Shown here: positions 34,566-43,358 of the stretch, one piece after another
How the letters are laid out: each line of letters opens with the position of its first letter
Position numbering within the stretch: position 1 is the stretch's first letter
From: Streptomyces ficellus
GTDB lineage: Bacteria; Actinomycetota; Actinomycetes; Streptomycetales; Streptomycetaceae
Direction: 5' to 3'
NCBI RefSeq assembly: GCF_009739905.1
Contig: NZ_CP034279.1
Location: forward strand, 3,534,001-3,598,000
DNA: 64,000 nucleotides
The notes under the pieces: model-generated
What the model saw: the letters and a program-made list of their open reading frames with translations, nothing else
What the model was told of the DNA's origin: nothing
Databases searched by the model: none
Program-made: the position numbers and the translations under genes

Positions 34566-34606
34566 CAGACCGTCTGGTGACGCATCTGTGCGAGAGAATG
34601 GCTGGC

Positions 34607-35158
34607 ATGGAGATGCCGAGGAATGAACGGTCGCATGAGAACCCCCAGATCCTGGTCGTAGGGCAGGACGGAATGGCTCTCGGCGGCGGTGACGGTGACG
34701 ACGAGTCGCGCGAGGTCCCGGTGACGGAGATGGTCGAACAGCCCGCGAAGGTCATGCGCATCGGCAGCATGATCAAGCAGCTTCTTGAAGAGGTCCGCGC
34801 GGCCCCTCTCGACGAGGCCAGCCGGGTGCGCCTGAAGGAGATCCACCGCGGCTCGGTGAAGGAGCTGGAGGACGGCCTGGCGCCCGAGCTGGTGGAGGAA
34901 CTCGAACGGCTCTCCCTGCCGTTCACGGACGAGGCCATCCCCTCCGAGGCGGAACTGCGGATCGCGCAGGCCCAGTTGGTCGGCTGGCTGGAGGGCCTGT
35001 TCCACGGCATCCAGACGGCGCTGTTCGCCCAGCAGATGGCGGCCCGCGCGCAGCTGGAGCAGATGCGCCGCGCGCTGCCGCCGGGCGCGCCGACCGACGA
35101 TGACGACGACGACCGCGGACACGGTCACGGCGCGATCCGCTCGGGCCCGTACCTGTAG
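34607..35158 (+). CDS. bpa: bacterial proteasome activator (Bpa family)
   Basis: This 183-aa protein matches the ring-forming, ATP-independent proteasome activator. An acidic N-terminus (ENPQILVVGQDGMALGGGDGDDESREV) precedes a four-helix core (VMRIGSMIKQLLEEVRAAPLDEASRVRLKEIHRGSVKELEDGLAPELVEELERL ... AQAQLVGWLEGLFHGIQTALFAQQMAARAQLEQMR). The C-terminus ends GPYL, the equivalent of the GQYL tail that docks into the 20S core. A six-Asp run and an HGHG segment lie before the tail. ATG 34607 is favoured because GAGAGA lies nine bases upstream. ATG 34598 is in frame. Confidence 0.92.
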   Translation: MEMPRNERSHENPQILVVGQDGMALGGGDGDDESREVPVTEMVEQPAKVMRIGSMIKQLLEEVRAAPLDEASRVRLKEIHRGSVKELEDGLAPELVEELERLSLPFTDEAIPSEAELRIAQAQLVGWLEGLFHGIQTALFAQQMAARAQLEQMRRALPPGAPTDDDDDDRGHGHGAIRSGPYL

Positions 35159-35159
35159 T

Positions 35160-35215
35160 GCCCGTGCCCGTGCCCGTGCCCGTGGCCCGGCGCACCTCGT
35201 GCGCGCCGGGCCACG
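35160..35215 (+). terminator. tandem GCCCGT repeat and stem-loop behind bpa
   Basis: Four exact GCCCGT units (35160-35183) start two bases after the bpa stop codon. They run into a hairpin with CGTGGCCCGGCGCAC (35181-35195) against GTGCGCGCCGGGCCACG (35199-35215), likely the terminator. Confidence 0.7.
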
Positions 35216-35254
35216 ACGGCGGCCGGGCGGGGGCTGCCGGGCGGGGGCGTAGGG

Positions 35255-36241
35255 TCAGGCGGCCGGGGTGACGAGCAGGACCTTGCCGACGTGGGAGCTC
35301 GACTCCAGCGTCCGGTGGGCCTCCGCCGCCTCCGTCATCGGGTACGAGCGGTCCACGACCGGCCGGACCGTACCCGCGGCGATCAGCGGCCAGACGTGCT
35401 CGCGCAACGCCGCGATGATCGCGGTCTTCTCCTCCAGCGGCCGTTTCCGCAGTGACGTCGCGGTCACCGCCGCGCGCTTGTCCAGCAGGGCGCCCAGGTC
35501 CAGCTCGGCCTTCCGGCCGCCCTGGAGGCCGATCACGGCGAGCCGCCCGTTCACGGCGAGCGCCTTCACGTTCCGCTCCAGGTACTTGGCGCCCATGATG
35601 TCGAGGATGACGTCGGCGCCGGCACCGTCCGTCGCCCGGTGCAGCTCCTCGACGAAGTCCTGCTCGCGGTAGTCGATCAGGATGTCCGCGCCCAGCTCGG
35701 CGCAGCGGGCCAGCTTCTCCGGACCGCCCGCCGTGACCGCGACACGGGCGCCCACCGCCTTGGCGAGCTGGACGGCCATCGTGCCGATACCGCTCGCCCC
35801 TCCGTGCACCAGCAGCGTCTCGCCCGGCCGCAGGTGCGCCACCATGAAGACGTTCGACCAGACCGTCGCGGCGACCTCGGGCAGCGCCGCCGCCGTCACC
35901 AGGTCCAGCCCGTCCGGCACGGGCAGCAGCTGCCCCACCGGTACGGCGACCTTCTCGGCGTAGCCACCGCCGGCCAGCAGCGCGCAGACCTCGTCGCCGA
36001 CGGTCCACCCGCTGACGCCGGGCCCCAGGGCCGCGACCCGGCCGGAGCATTCGAGCCCCGGGTAGGGGGACGCGCCGGGGGGCGGGTTGTAGAAGCCCTG
36101 TCGTTGCAGGAGATCGGCGCGGTTGACGGCGCTGGCCGCCACCTCGACGAGGACCTCGCCCTCGCCGGGCACCGGATCGGGCACCTCTGCCCAGACGAGC
36201 GCCTCGGGACCACCGGGTTCGGGAATCGTGATCGCATGCAT
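35255..36241 (-). CDS. NAD(P)H-quinone oxidoreductase (PIG3/Qor type)
   Basis: This 328-aa zinc-free medium-chain dehydrogenase has SAVNRADLLQRQGFYNPPPGASPYPGLECSGRV in the N-terminal GroES-like domain and the nucleotide-binding GASGIGTMAVQLAKAVGARVAVTAGG. LERNVKALAVNGRLAVIGLQGGRKAE follows. The NPPPGASPYPGLECSG motif is typical of the PIG3 family. It reduces quinones with NADPH in the cytosol. It is convergent with bpa, and 20 bases separate its start from the downstream end of the K+ channel gene, so both may be co-transcribed from the right. Confidence 0.9.
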   Translation of the reverse strand: MHAITIPEPGGPEALVWAEVPDPVPGEGEVLVEVAASAVNRADLLQRQGFYNPPPGASPYPGLECSGRVAALGPGVSGWTVGDEVCALLAGGGYAEKVAVPVGQLLPVPDGLDLVTAAALPEVAATVWSNVFMVAHLRPGETLLVHGGASGIGTMAVQLAKAVGARVAVTAGGPEKLARCAELGADILIDYREQDFVEELHRATDGAGADVILDIMGAKYLERNVKALAVNGRLAVIGLQGGRKAELDLGALLDKRAAVTATSLRKRPLEEKTAIIAALREHVWPLIAAGTVRPVVDRSYPMTEAAEAHRTLESSSHVGKVLLVTPAA

Positions 36242-36260
36242 GGCCGCGAGGCTACTCCCG

Positions 36261-37349
36261 CTAGTCCGGAGTGCTCAGGGGCGGCACACTCCTGGCCCGC
36301 ACGATGGTGATCAGACGGTCCGTCAACTGGATGGGGCTCGCGGCCGGGTCGTCGTAGCCGAGCAGCCGGTGGCCCCGCAGGACGCTGATCACCAGGTCGT
36401 CCGTCTCGCGTACGTTCTTGCCCACCTCGGCCTTTATGACGGGCCGTTCGACCAGGTCGAGTCCGCTTCCCTGCTGGATCAGGTCCTCCATCACGGTGCC
36501 CGCGCTCGGGCTCAGCACCGACAGGCCCAGCAGTCGGCCGGCCGCGCTGGCGCTGGTGATCACGGCGTCCGCGCCGGACTGTCGCAGCAGCGGTGCGTTC
36601 TCCTCTTCCCGTACCGCCGCGACGATCTTCGCGCCGCGGTTGAGCTGGCGTGCCGTCAGCGTGACCAGGACGGCGGTGTCGTCGCGCTGGGTCGCGATCA
36701 CGATCTGCCGGGCGCGCTGCACTTCGGCCTGGAGCAGGACGTCGCTGCGGGTCGCGTCCCCGACCACCCCGGTGAAGCCGTCAGCGTTCGCCGCCTCGAT
36801 GACCTTGCCGCTGGGGTCGACGATGACGATCTGGTCCTTCTTGAGGCCGGTGGCGCACAGGGTCTGGATCGCGGACCGGCCCTTGGTGCCGAAGCCGATA
36901 ATGACGGTGTGGTCGCGCAAGGTGGACCTCCAGCGCTTGAGCCGCCACTCTTCCCGGGTCCGTTGGGTGAGGACCTCAAGAGTGGTACCGACCAGGATGA
37001 TCAGGAAGAGCACACGCAGCGGAGTCACCAGCAGGACGTTCACGAGCCGTGCGCTGTCACTGTGCGGAACGATGTCGCCGTAACCCGTCGTCGACAGGGT
37101 CACGGTCGCGTAGTAGAGGGCGTCGAGGAAGTCGACGCTGTCGTCGGCGTTGTCGTGGTAGCCACCACGATCGAGGTAGACGATCATCACCGTCAGCGCG
37201 AGGACGAACAGCGCCATCAGCAGCCGTGCCCCCACCTGCCTCAGGGGGCGTTGCACGATCGGGTTCGGCAGCCGGATCTTGCCGCCGACGAGATGCTCGT
37301 CGGCCCGGCGGGCCATCGCGTCCTGGCCAGGAAGTTTCACGTGAAACAC
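36261..37349 (-). CDS. potassium channel with TrkA-N (RCK) domain
   Basis: This 362-aa two-helix channel has a first helix at about 42-60 (LLMALFVLALTVMIVYLD), a pore loop with selectivity filter TTGYGD 87-92, a second helix (VNVLLVTPLRVLFLIILVGTTLEVL) and a cytosolic Rossmann domain starting VIIGFGTKGRSA (151-160), with D at IVDPSG. The ligand may be NAD(H) or a nucleotide. The start is ATG 37349, overlapping the last codons of moeA by 13 bases. The overlap holds a perfect parS site, encoding FHVK here. Confidence 0.92.
   Translation of the reverse strand: MFHVKLPGQDAMARRADEHLVGGKIRLPNPIVQRPLRQVGARLLMALFVLALTVMIVYLDRGGYHDNADDSVDFLDALYYATVTLSTTGYGDIVPHSDSARLVNVLLVTPLRVLFLIILVGTTLEVLTQRTREEWRLKRWRSTLRDHTVIIGFGTKGRSAIQTLCATGLKKDQIVIVDPSGKVIEAANADGFTGVVGDATRSDVLLQAEVQRARQIVIATQRDDTAVLVTLTARQLNRGAKIVAAVREEENAPLLRQSGADAVITSASAAGRLLGLSVLSPSAGTVMEDLIQQGSGLDLVERPVIKAEVGKNVRETDDLVISVLRGHRLLGYDDPAASPIQLTDRLITIVRARSVPPLSTPD
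37334..37347. promoter_or_regulatory. parS site (ParB-binding)
   Basis: GTTTCACGTGAAAC is a perfect 14-bp palindrome identical to the Streptomyces parS consensus. It lies in the 13-base overlap region of moeA's 3' end and the channel gene's 5' end. ParB loading here would take part in origin segregation. Confidence 0.9.
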
Positions 37350-38704
37350 CCCTCGCTCGTCGCCGACCAGGGCAGGTCGAGGATCTCCACCGGGTCACCG
37401 GGCCGGGCACCGCCCGGTGGGATGACGGCGAGCCCGTCCGCCGCCGCGATCCCACGCAGCATGGCCGGCCCGTTGTAGTGCAGCGGTACGACGACCGGAA
37501 AGCCGCCGGTCCCGGAGCCTGGCCCGGACCCCGAGCCCTGCCCGGCCGCTCGGAGAGCGTCGCGGGCGGTGTCGCGGGCGGTGCCCCGTCCGGCCGCGTG
37601 GACGACCGGAACGAGCCGCGTGTCGTGGGGGTGGCCGTGCACCTCGTCCCGTACGACGGCCCGGTACGGGCCCGGGGCCCGGTGCCCGGCGAGGCCGCGC
37701 AGCAGGGGCTCGGCCAGGGTCAGCAGGCCGGAGACGGCCGCGAGCGGGTTGCCCGGCAGGCCCACCAGGCACCTGCCGGGGGCGAGCCGGGCGAGCAGCA
37801 TCGGGTGGCCGGGGCGGACCTTCACCCCGTCGACCAGCAGCTCGGCGCCCGCCTTGCCCAGCACCGGGTGGACGTGGTCGACGGGTCCGGCAGCGGTACC
37901 GCCGGTGGTGATCAGCACGTCCGCCTCGGACTCGCTCACCGCCGTGTGCAGCGCGTCGGCGTCGTCCCCCAGGCGCCGGGTCGCCCCGACGTCCGCGCCG
38001 AGCGCCCGGAGCCAGGGAGCGAGCATCGGGCCCAGGGCGTCGCGGATCAGCCCGTCGTGCGGGAGTCCCGTGGTGAGGAGTTCGTCGCCGAGCACCAGAA
38101 CGTCGACGCGGGGGCGCTCGACCGTGTCCAGTTCGTCGTACCCGGCGGCGGCCGCGAGGCCGATCACGGCGGGCGTGACGACCGTTCCCGCCGGCAGCAG
38201 CCGGTCGCCCGAGCGGCACTCCTGGCCGCGCGGCCGGACGTCCTGCCCGTGCGTCACGTCACGGTGGGCGTGCAGCCGGCCGGTCGCGTCCGCCCGGGCG
38301 TGCTCGCTGCGGATGACGGCGGTGGCGCCGGCCGGTACGCGGGCGCCGGTGGCGATGCGTACCGCTTCCCCGTCGGGGAGGGGGCCCGTCGGGGCGTGGC
38401 CCGCCAGGACGGAGGCGTCCTCGCGGATCCGCCAGGGGCCGGGTCCCGCGACGGCCCACCCGTCCATGGCGGAGGTGTCGAACGACGGGAGGTCGGTGAG
38501 CGCGGCGAGCGGCTGGGCGAGCACCTCGCCCAGGGCCCGCCCCAGGGGTACGCGCCGTGTCCGGGTGGGGTGCGCCGTGCCCAGGCGGGCCGCGACGGAG
38601 CGCGCCTCGGCCCAGGGCAGGGCCCGGTGCGGCTCCGGCTTCGGGGCCTGGGGCCCGAGCAGGGCGAGCGCTTCGTCGACGCCGTCGGCGTCCGGGTCGG
38701 TCAT
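37337..38704 (-). CDS. moeA: molybdopterin molybdotransferase MoeA
   Basis: This 455-aa enzyme inserts molybdate into adenylylated molybdopterin. Motifs are VPLGRALGEVLAQPLAALTDLPSFDTSAMDGWAV (DNSAMDGYA equivalent), IATGARVPAGATAVI, VLGDELLTTG and the MoCF-binding ITTGGTAAGPVDHVHPVL, then GLPGNPLAAV. An N-terminal extension of about 25 residues precedes the fold. ATG 38704 overlaps the TGA of the MobA-like gene (ATGA), so the two Mo-cofactor genes are coupled. A Gly/Ser/Pro insertion (GQGSGSGPGSGTGG) lies near the C-terminus. Confidence 0.92.
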   Translation of the reverse strand: MTDPDADGVDEALALLGPQAPKPEPHRALPWAEARSVAARLGTAHPTRTRRVPLGRALGEVLAQPLAALTDLPSFDTSAMDGWAVAGPGPWRIREDASVLAGHAPTGPLPDGEAVRIATGARVPAGATAVIRSEHARADATGRLHAHRDVTHGQDVRPRGQECRSGDRLLPAGTVVTPAVIGLAAAAGYDELDTVERPRVDVLVLGDELLTTGLPHDGLIRDALGPMLAPWLRALGADVGATRRLGDDADALHTAVSESEADVLITTGGTAAGPVDHVHPVLGKAGAELLVDGVKVRPGHPMLLARLAPGRCLVGLPGNPLAAVSGLLTLAEPLLRGLAGHRAPGPYRAVVRDEVHGHPHDTRLVPVVHAAGRGTARDTARDALRAAGQGSGSGPGSGTGGFPVVVPLHYNGPAMLRGIAAADGLAVIPPGGARPGDPVEILDLPWSATSEGCFT

Positions 38705-39567
38705 CCCGCGCCGGTCCCGCTGTCGGTCTCGTCCGCCCACCGTGCCGCGAGGGCGGACGCCTTGCGCGAGGCATCGGCGACGGCGGCGGAGACGGCCTCG
38801 GGGCCGTCGCCGGCGGCCCTGGCCGCCGCGTAGCCGACCAGGAAGGTGGTGAGCGGCGCGGCGGGCCGGGCGACGCCGTGCGCGGCGTCGCGGGCCAGGT
38901 CGAGCAGAAGCCCGGTGTCGACGTCCACGTCGATGCCGAGCTCGTCCTTGACGGCGGTGATCCATTCGTCCAGCACGTTCCCATGCTCCCTGATCGTGGC
39001 CCGGGCCGCGGCGATGTCGTCCCAGGTGTCGCAGTCGAAGGAGGCGAGGGGCCCGACCGGGAGCCGCAGGAGCTGGAGTTCCCGCACGAGCAGGCGCAGC
39101 GGCAGGCCGGTCAGATTGCCGTGTTCGGTCGCCAGGAGCGCGAGTTCGCGGCGCAGCGGCTCGGTGCGGTAGGCGGCGACGAGCGGCTGGTCCCGCCCGT
39201 CGGGGTCCACGGACAGCACGCCCTCGGCGCTTCCGTCGGCCAGCGCGTCGACCAACGTGCGGACGCCGTCGGCGCGGAGGAACGGCAGGTCGCCGCTCAG
39301 GACGACCACGGTGTCGGCCTCCACGTGCCGCAGGCCGGCCGCGAGCGCGGCCAGCGGCCCGCTGCCGGGCGGCTCCTCCCGCGCCCACACCACGGGGCGC
39401 ACCGTGGTCCGCCGCCCGCCCACGACGACGGCGCGTCCGGCCTCGCGGCAGGCGCCCAGTACGCGGTCCAGGAGGGCGCGCCCACCGACACTCACGCCTG
39501 GCTTGTCCACGCCACCGAGCCGCCTGGCGGCACCCCCGGCGAGCACGACGACGTCAAATGGGGTCAC
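38701..39567 (-). CDS. MobA-like NTP transferase fused to DUF6457-like domain
   Basis: This 288-aa protein has residues 1-185 as a nucleotidyltransferase domain with the MobA signature VVLAGGAARRLGGVDKP, then VVLSGDLPFL and QPLVAAYR. It should attach GMP or CMP to molybdopterin. The C-terminal ~90 residues (LDEWITAVKDELGIDVDVDTGLLLDLARDAAHGVARPAAPLTTFLVGYAA) form a separate helical domain that resembles DUF6457, often fused to MobA in actinobacteria. It is upstream of moeA with an ATGA overlap and 79 bases beyond the bkd2 terminator. Confidence 0.88.
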   Translation of the reverse strand: MTPFDVVVLAGGAARRLGGVDKPGVSVGGRALLDRVLGACREAGRAVVVGGRRTTVRPVVWAREEPPGSGPLAALAAGLRHVEADTVVVLSGDLPFLRADGVRTLVDALADGSAEGVLSVDPDGRDQPLVAAYRTEPLRRELALLATEHGNLTGLPLRLLVRELQLLRLPVGPLASFDCDTWDDIAAARATIREHGNVLDEWITAVKDELGIDVDVDTGLLLDLARDAAHGVARPAAPLTTFLVGYAAARAAGDGPEAVSAAVADASRKASALAARWADETDSGTGAG

Positions 39568-39610
39568 GGCACCAGTATCCCCAGGCGCCCTCGCGCCCCG
39601 GCCCCCGGGG

Positions 39611-39646
39611 CGGCCGGGGCCGGGGTGCGGGCCCCGGCCCCGGCCG
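39611..39646 (-). terminator. 15-bp stem-loop behind bkd cluster 2
   Basis: CGGCCGGGGCCGGGG (39611-39625) pairs perfectly with CCCCGGCCCCGGCCG (39632-39646). The right arm abuts the stop codon of the E2 gene. Confidence 0.85.
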
Positions 39647-41029
39647 TCACACGGTGCGCAGCAGCACCGCCGGGTGTTCGACGCAGTCCGCCACGTACCG
39701 GAGGAAGCCGCCCGCCGTGCCTCCGTCGCACACCCGGTGGTCGAAGGTCAGGGACAGCTGGACGACCTGCCGGACGGCCAGTTCGCCCTCGTGCACCCAG
39801 GGCTTGGGGATGATCCGTCCCACGCCCAGCATCGCCGCCTCGGGGTGGTTGATGATCGGCGTGGAGCCGTCCACCCCGAACACGCCGTAGTTGTTCAGCG
39901 TGAACGTCCCGCCCGTCAGCTGGGCGGGCGTGAGCGTGCCGGCCCTGGCGGCCTCCGTCAGGCGGGTGAACTCCGCCGACAGGGACTCCGCCGTGCGGAG
40001 GTGGGCGTCCCGGACGACGGGGACGACCAGGCCCCGGTCGGTCTGCGCCGCGAATCCCAGGTGCACCTCGGGCAGCCGCACGATCTCCCGCGCGGCCGTG
40101 TCGACCCTGGAGTTGAGCTCCGGGTGCCGGGCGAGCGCGGCGGTGCAGATCCGGGCGAGGAGCGCCAGCAGGGAGATCTTCGGGCCGCCCGCCGCGTTCA
40201 TCGCGGCACGCGCGGCCATCAGCTCGGTGGCGTCCGCGTCGACCCAGCACGTCGCGTCGGGGATCTCGGTCCGGCTGCGGGACAGCTTGTCGGCGACAGC
40301 GCCGCGCACACCGCGCAGCGGCACGCGCTCACCGGCGACGGCGGGCCCCGCCGCCGCGTGCGCGGGCGTGGGGGCGGGGCCGGCTTCGGCGGCGGGCACT
40401 GCCTGTGCCCGCTCCACGTCGGCGCGCAGGATCAGCCCGTCGGGCCCCGACCCGCGCAACTGCCGCAGGTCGACGCCCTTTTCGCGGGCCAGCTTCCGGA
40501 CGAGCGGGGAGATGACCGGCACCGGCCCGTCGGAGGGCACGACCGTCACGGCCGCGGGCGCCGCGACCGGTGACCCGTTCGCGGCCTGCGCCTGCGGGCC
40601 GGTCGTGTCGCGCCGCACCCGCCGCCGCCGTGCCGCCGGGGCGGCCGTGCCGTACCCCACGAGCACGTTCCCCGAGCCCTCGCCCGACGAGCCGGCCGGC
40701 GAGGAGGCCGCCGAGGCGCCCGTCCCGGCCGAACCGGCCGCACCCGCCGAGGCGCCCGCCGGTGCCGTTTCGGGCATCGACGTGGCGCCCACCGCGACCG
40801 TCAGCAGCGGGGCGCCGACGGGCAGTTCCGTGCCCTCCTCGCCGAACCGCGCGGTGACCACGCCCCCGTAGGGGCAGGGCACCTCGACCATCGCCTTGGC
40901 CGTCTCGACCTCGACGACCGGCTGGTCGATGGCGACGACGTCCCCGACGTCGACCAGCCAGCGCACGATCTCCGCCTCGGTGAGGCCCTCGCCGAGGTCC
41001 GGCAGTCTGAACTCCAGTACCTGGGCCAT
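39647..41029 (-). CDS. 2-oxo acid dehydrogenase E2 (cluster 2)
   Basis: This 460-aa acyltransferase has a lipoyl domain with K45 in EVETAKAMVEVPCPYGG, an Ala/Gly/Ser linker, a subunit-binding domain (ISPLVRKLAREKGVDLRQLRGSGPDGLILRADV) and a catalytic domain ending TFDHRVCDGGTAG. This is HxxxDG with Cys where the cluster 1 paralogue has Val. ATG 41029 overlaps the E1-beta TGA by one base. It is the last gene of the operon. The substrate may be branched-chain or aryl 2-oxo acids, and the shared operator with paa genes argues for the latter. Confidence 0.9.
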   Translation of the reverse strand: MAQVLEFRLPDLGEGLTEAEIVRWLVDVGDVVAIDQPVVEVETAKAMVEVPCPYGGVVTARFGEEGTELPVGAPLLTVAVGATSMPETAPAGASAGAAGSAGTGASAASSPAGSSGEGSGNVLVGYGTAAPAARRRRVRRDTTGPQAQAANGSPVAAPAAVTVVPSDGPVPVISPLVRKLAREKGVDLRQLRGSGPDGLILRADVERAQAVPAAEAGPAPTPAHAAAGPAVAGERVPLRGVRGAVADKLSRSRTEIPDATCWVDADATELMAARAAMNAAGGPKISLLALLARICTAALARHPELNSRVDTAAREIVRLPEVHLGFAAQTDRGLVVPVVRDAHLRTAESLSAEFTRLTEAARAGTLTPAQLTGGTFTLNNYGVFGVDGSTPIINHPEAAMLGVGRIIPKPWVHEGELAVRQVVQLSLTFDHRVCDGGTAGGFLRYVADCVEHPAVLLRTV

Positions 41030-42042
41030 CAGCTCTGCGCCTCCCACTGCAACCGCGCCACCGCGTCCAGGATCCGGTCCACGCCGGGCAGGTGGTGCCG
41101 CTCCAGCATCGGCGGCGGGTACGGGATGTCGAACCCGGCCACCCGCAGCACCGGCGCCTCCAGGTGGTGGAAGCACCGCTCGGTGACGCGGGCGGCGATC
41201 TCCCCGCCCGGCCCGCCGAACCCGGCCGACTCGTGCACGACGATCGCCCGCCCGGTGCGCCGGACCGACGCGCAGACCGTCTCGTCGTCGAACGGCACCA
41301 GCGAGCGCAGGTCGACGACCTCCAGGTCCCAGCCCTCGGCGGAGGCGGCCTCGGCGGCCTCCAGGCACACCGGCAGGGACGGTCCGTACGTGATGAGCGT
41401 GGCGCTGCGCCCGGTGCGCCGCACCACCGCACGGCCTATGGGTGCGACCGGGTCGGGCGCGTCCGGTGACCACTCGGCCTTCGACCAGTACAGCCGCTTC
41501 GGCTCCAGGAAGACGACCGGGTCGTCGGAGGCGATCGCCGCCCGCAGCAGCCCGTAGGCGTCGGCGACCGTCGCGGGCGTGACGACATGGAGCCCCGGAG
41601 TCGCCATGTAGTACGCCTCGGACGAGTCGCTGTGGTGCTCGACGCCGCCGATCCCGCCGCCGTACGGCACGCGCACCACCATCGGCAGCGGCATCGCGCC
41701 GCGCGTGCGGTTCCTCATCTTGGCGACGTGGCTGATCAGCTGCTCGAAGGCCGGGTAGGCGAAGGCGTCGAACTGCATCTCGACGACCGGCCGCAGCCCG
41801 TACATCGCCATGCCGACGGCCGTGCCGAGGATGCCCGCCTCGGCGAGGGGGGTGTCCGTGCAGCGGTCCTCGCCGAACTCCTTGGCGAGCCCGTCGGTGA
41901 CCCGGAAGACCCCGCCGAGCGTACCGACGTCCTCGCCCATGACGTGGACGGACGGGTCCTCGGCCATCGCGTCGCGCATGGCGCTCTGGAGCGCCTGCGC
42001 CATGGTGGCGGGTTTGGCCGCCACCTTTGCCACGGTCGTCAT
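41029..42042 (-). CDS. 2-oxo acid dehydrogenase E1 beta (cluster 2)
   Basis: This 337-aa beta subunit has GEDVGTLGGVFRVTDGLAKEFGEDR, DTPLAEAGILGTAVGMAMYGLRPVVEMQFDAF, RVPYGGGIGGVEHHSDSSEAYYM and VTERCFHHLEAPVLRVAG. It is clearly paralogous to the beta subunit at 21.1 kb but differs around the active-site entrance (EAYYMATPGLHVV against EALFAHVAGLKVV). Its start and stop overlap those of its neighbours (TGATG at both ends), showing tight coupling in the E1-alpha/E1-beta/E2 operon. Confidence 0.92.
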   Translation of the reverse strand: MTTVAKVAAKPATMAQALQSAMRDAMAEDPSVHVMGEDVGTLGGVFRVTDGLAKEFGEDRCTDTPLAEAGILGTAVGMAMYGLRPVVEMQFDAFAYPAFEQLISHVAKMRNRTRGAMPLPMVVRVPYGGGIGGVEHHSDSSEAYYMATPGLHVVTPATVADAYGLLRAAIASDDPVVFLEPKRLYWSKAEWSPDAPDPVAPIGRAVVRRTGRSATLITYGPSLPVCLEAAEAASAEGWDLEVVDLRSLVPFDDETVCASVRRTGRAIVVHESAGFGGPGGEIAARVTERCFHHLEAPVLRVAGFDIPYPPPMLERHHLPGVDRILDAVARLQWEAQS

Positions 42043-43175
42043 CAGGCATCACCTTCGGCGTCGAGTTCGGCGCGCAGTTGGGCGGCCTGCTCCCGCAGTT
42101 GTGCGGTCTGCTCGGCGTAGACGTGCGCGAACAGGTCCATCGGGTCGAGTGGGGCGTCCGCGTTCATCCGCTCGCGCAGGCGCGCGGCCATCGTCTCGGC
42201 GTCCTCGCCCGCCCGGCGGACGCCGTCCTCGTCGAGGAGGCCGCGCTCGGTCAGCTCGTGTTCCAGCAGCCGGATCGGGTCGTGGTTCCGCCACGCCTCG
42301 ACCTCGCCGTCGCCGCGGTAGCGGGTGGCGTCGTCGGCGTTGGTGTGGGCGTCGATGCGGTAGGTGACCGCCTCCACGAGGGTGGGTCCGCCGCCGCGGC
42401 GCGCGCGGGCGACCGCCTCGGACAGCACCTGGTGCACCGCCGGCGCGTCGTTGCCGTCGACCAGCCGGCCCGGCATGCCGTACCCGACGGCCTTGTGGGC
42501 CAGGGAGGGGGCCGCGGTCTGCTTGGCGAGCGGGACGGAGATCGCGAAGCCGTTGTTCTGCACGAGGAAGACGACCGGGGCCTGCCAGACCGCCGCGAAG
42601 TTGAGCGCCTCGTGGAAGTCGCCCTCGCTGGTGCCGCCGTCGCCGACCATGGCGAGGGCCACCACGTCGTCGCCCTTGAGGCGGGCGGCGTGCGCCAGCC
42701 CCACGGCGTGCGGCAGCTGGGTGGCGAGCGGCGTGGACAGCGGCGCGACGCGGTGCTCCCGCGGGTCGTACCCGGTGTGCCAGTCGCCCCGGAGGAGGGT
42801 CAGCGCCTGTACGGGGTCGAGGCCCCGCGCCACGGCGGCGAGGGTGTCGCGGTACGACGGGAAGAGCCAGTCCCGGTCCTCCAGCGCCAGAGCGGCGGCG
42901 ACCTCGCACGCCTCCTGGCCGGTGCTCGACGGGTACACCGCCAGCCTGCCCTGCTTGGTGAGGGCCGTCGCCTGAGCGTTGTACCGGCGGCCGCGCACGA
43001 GCTCGGCGTACAGCCGGCGCAGCAGCTCGGGCGCGAAGCCGTCCACGGCGTCCGTGCCCAGTACCCGGTACGGCTCGGGGTCCGGGAGCAGCGGTGCGGG
43101 GTCGGTGCGCGGCTTCCACGCCGGGGGCGGGGTGGGCCGGTAGGAAGCGGCACCGGGCAGCTCTTGGACCGTCAT
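42042..43175 (-). CDS. 2-oxo acid dehydrogenase E1 alpha (cluster 2)
   Basis: This 377-aa alpha subunit has a thiamine diphosphate motif GDGGTSEGDFHEALNFAAVWQAPVVFLVQNNGFAISVP and YRIDAHTNADDATRYR. It lacks the Lys/Arg-rich N-terminal extension of the cluster 1 paralogue. ATG 43175 has GAGGAGGT seven bases upstream. The palindrome ACCGATTGTTCGGT lies 68 bases upstream, so the operon is probably in the paa regulon. An Lrp/AsnC gene is divergent. Confidence 0.92.
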   Translation of the reverse strand: MTVQELPGAASYRPTPPPAWKPRTDPAPLLPDPEPYRVLGTDAVDGFAPELLRRLYAELVRGRRYNAQATALTKQGRLAVYPSSTGQEACEVAAALALEDRDWLFPSYRDTLAAVARGLDPVQALTLLRGDWHTGYDPREHRVAPLSTPLATQLPHAVGLAHAARLKGDDVVALAMVGDGGTSEGDFHEALNFAAVWQAPVVFLVQNNGFAISVPLAKQTAAPSLAHKAVGYGMPGRLVDGNDAPAVHQVLSEAVARARRGGGPTLVEAVTYRIDAHTNADDATRYRGDGEVEAWRNHDPIRLLEHELTERGLLDEDGVRRAGEDAETMAARLRERMNADAPLDPMDLFAHVYAEQTAQLREQAAQLRAELDAEGDA

Positions 43176-43243
43176 GACAGCACCTCCTCGTGGGGAGCGG
43201 GCATAAGACCCGGAGACGGCGTCGACTGTGACGCGCCTCACCT

Positions 43244-43257
43244 ACCGATTGTTCGGT
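43244..43257. promoter_or_regulatory. PaaR-type operator, site 1
   Basis: ACCGATTGTTCGGT is in the gap between bkd cluster 2 and the Lrp gene. It is 13 of 14 identical to the sites at 46099 and 50766. A TetR gene lies 0.7 kb away. Confidence 0.65.
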
Positions 43258-43291
43258 CGTGGCGGCATTTTGGCTACAGGCGCCTTCGGTC

Positions 43292-43313
43292 TGTGGACAA
43301 ACGGTTCTCCACA
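43292..43313. promoter_or_regulatory. DnaA-box pair
   Basis: TGTGGACAA (43292-43300, reverse of TTGTCCACA) and TTCTCCACA (43305-43313) face each other four bases apart, 35 bases from the operator at 43244. Confidence 0.5.
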
Positions 43314-43358
43314 GCCTGGGATAGAGGCAGGTCGTCCATGCAGGAGAGGCGGGGGGAC

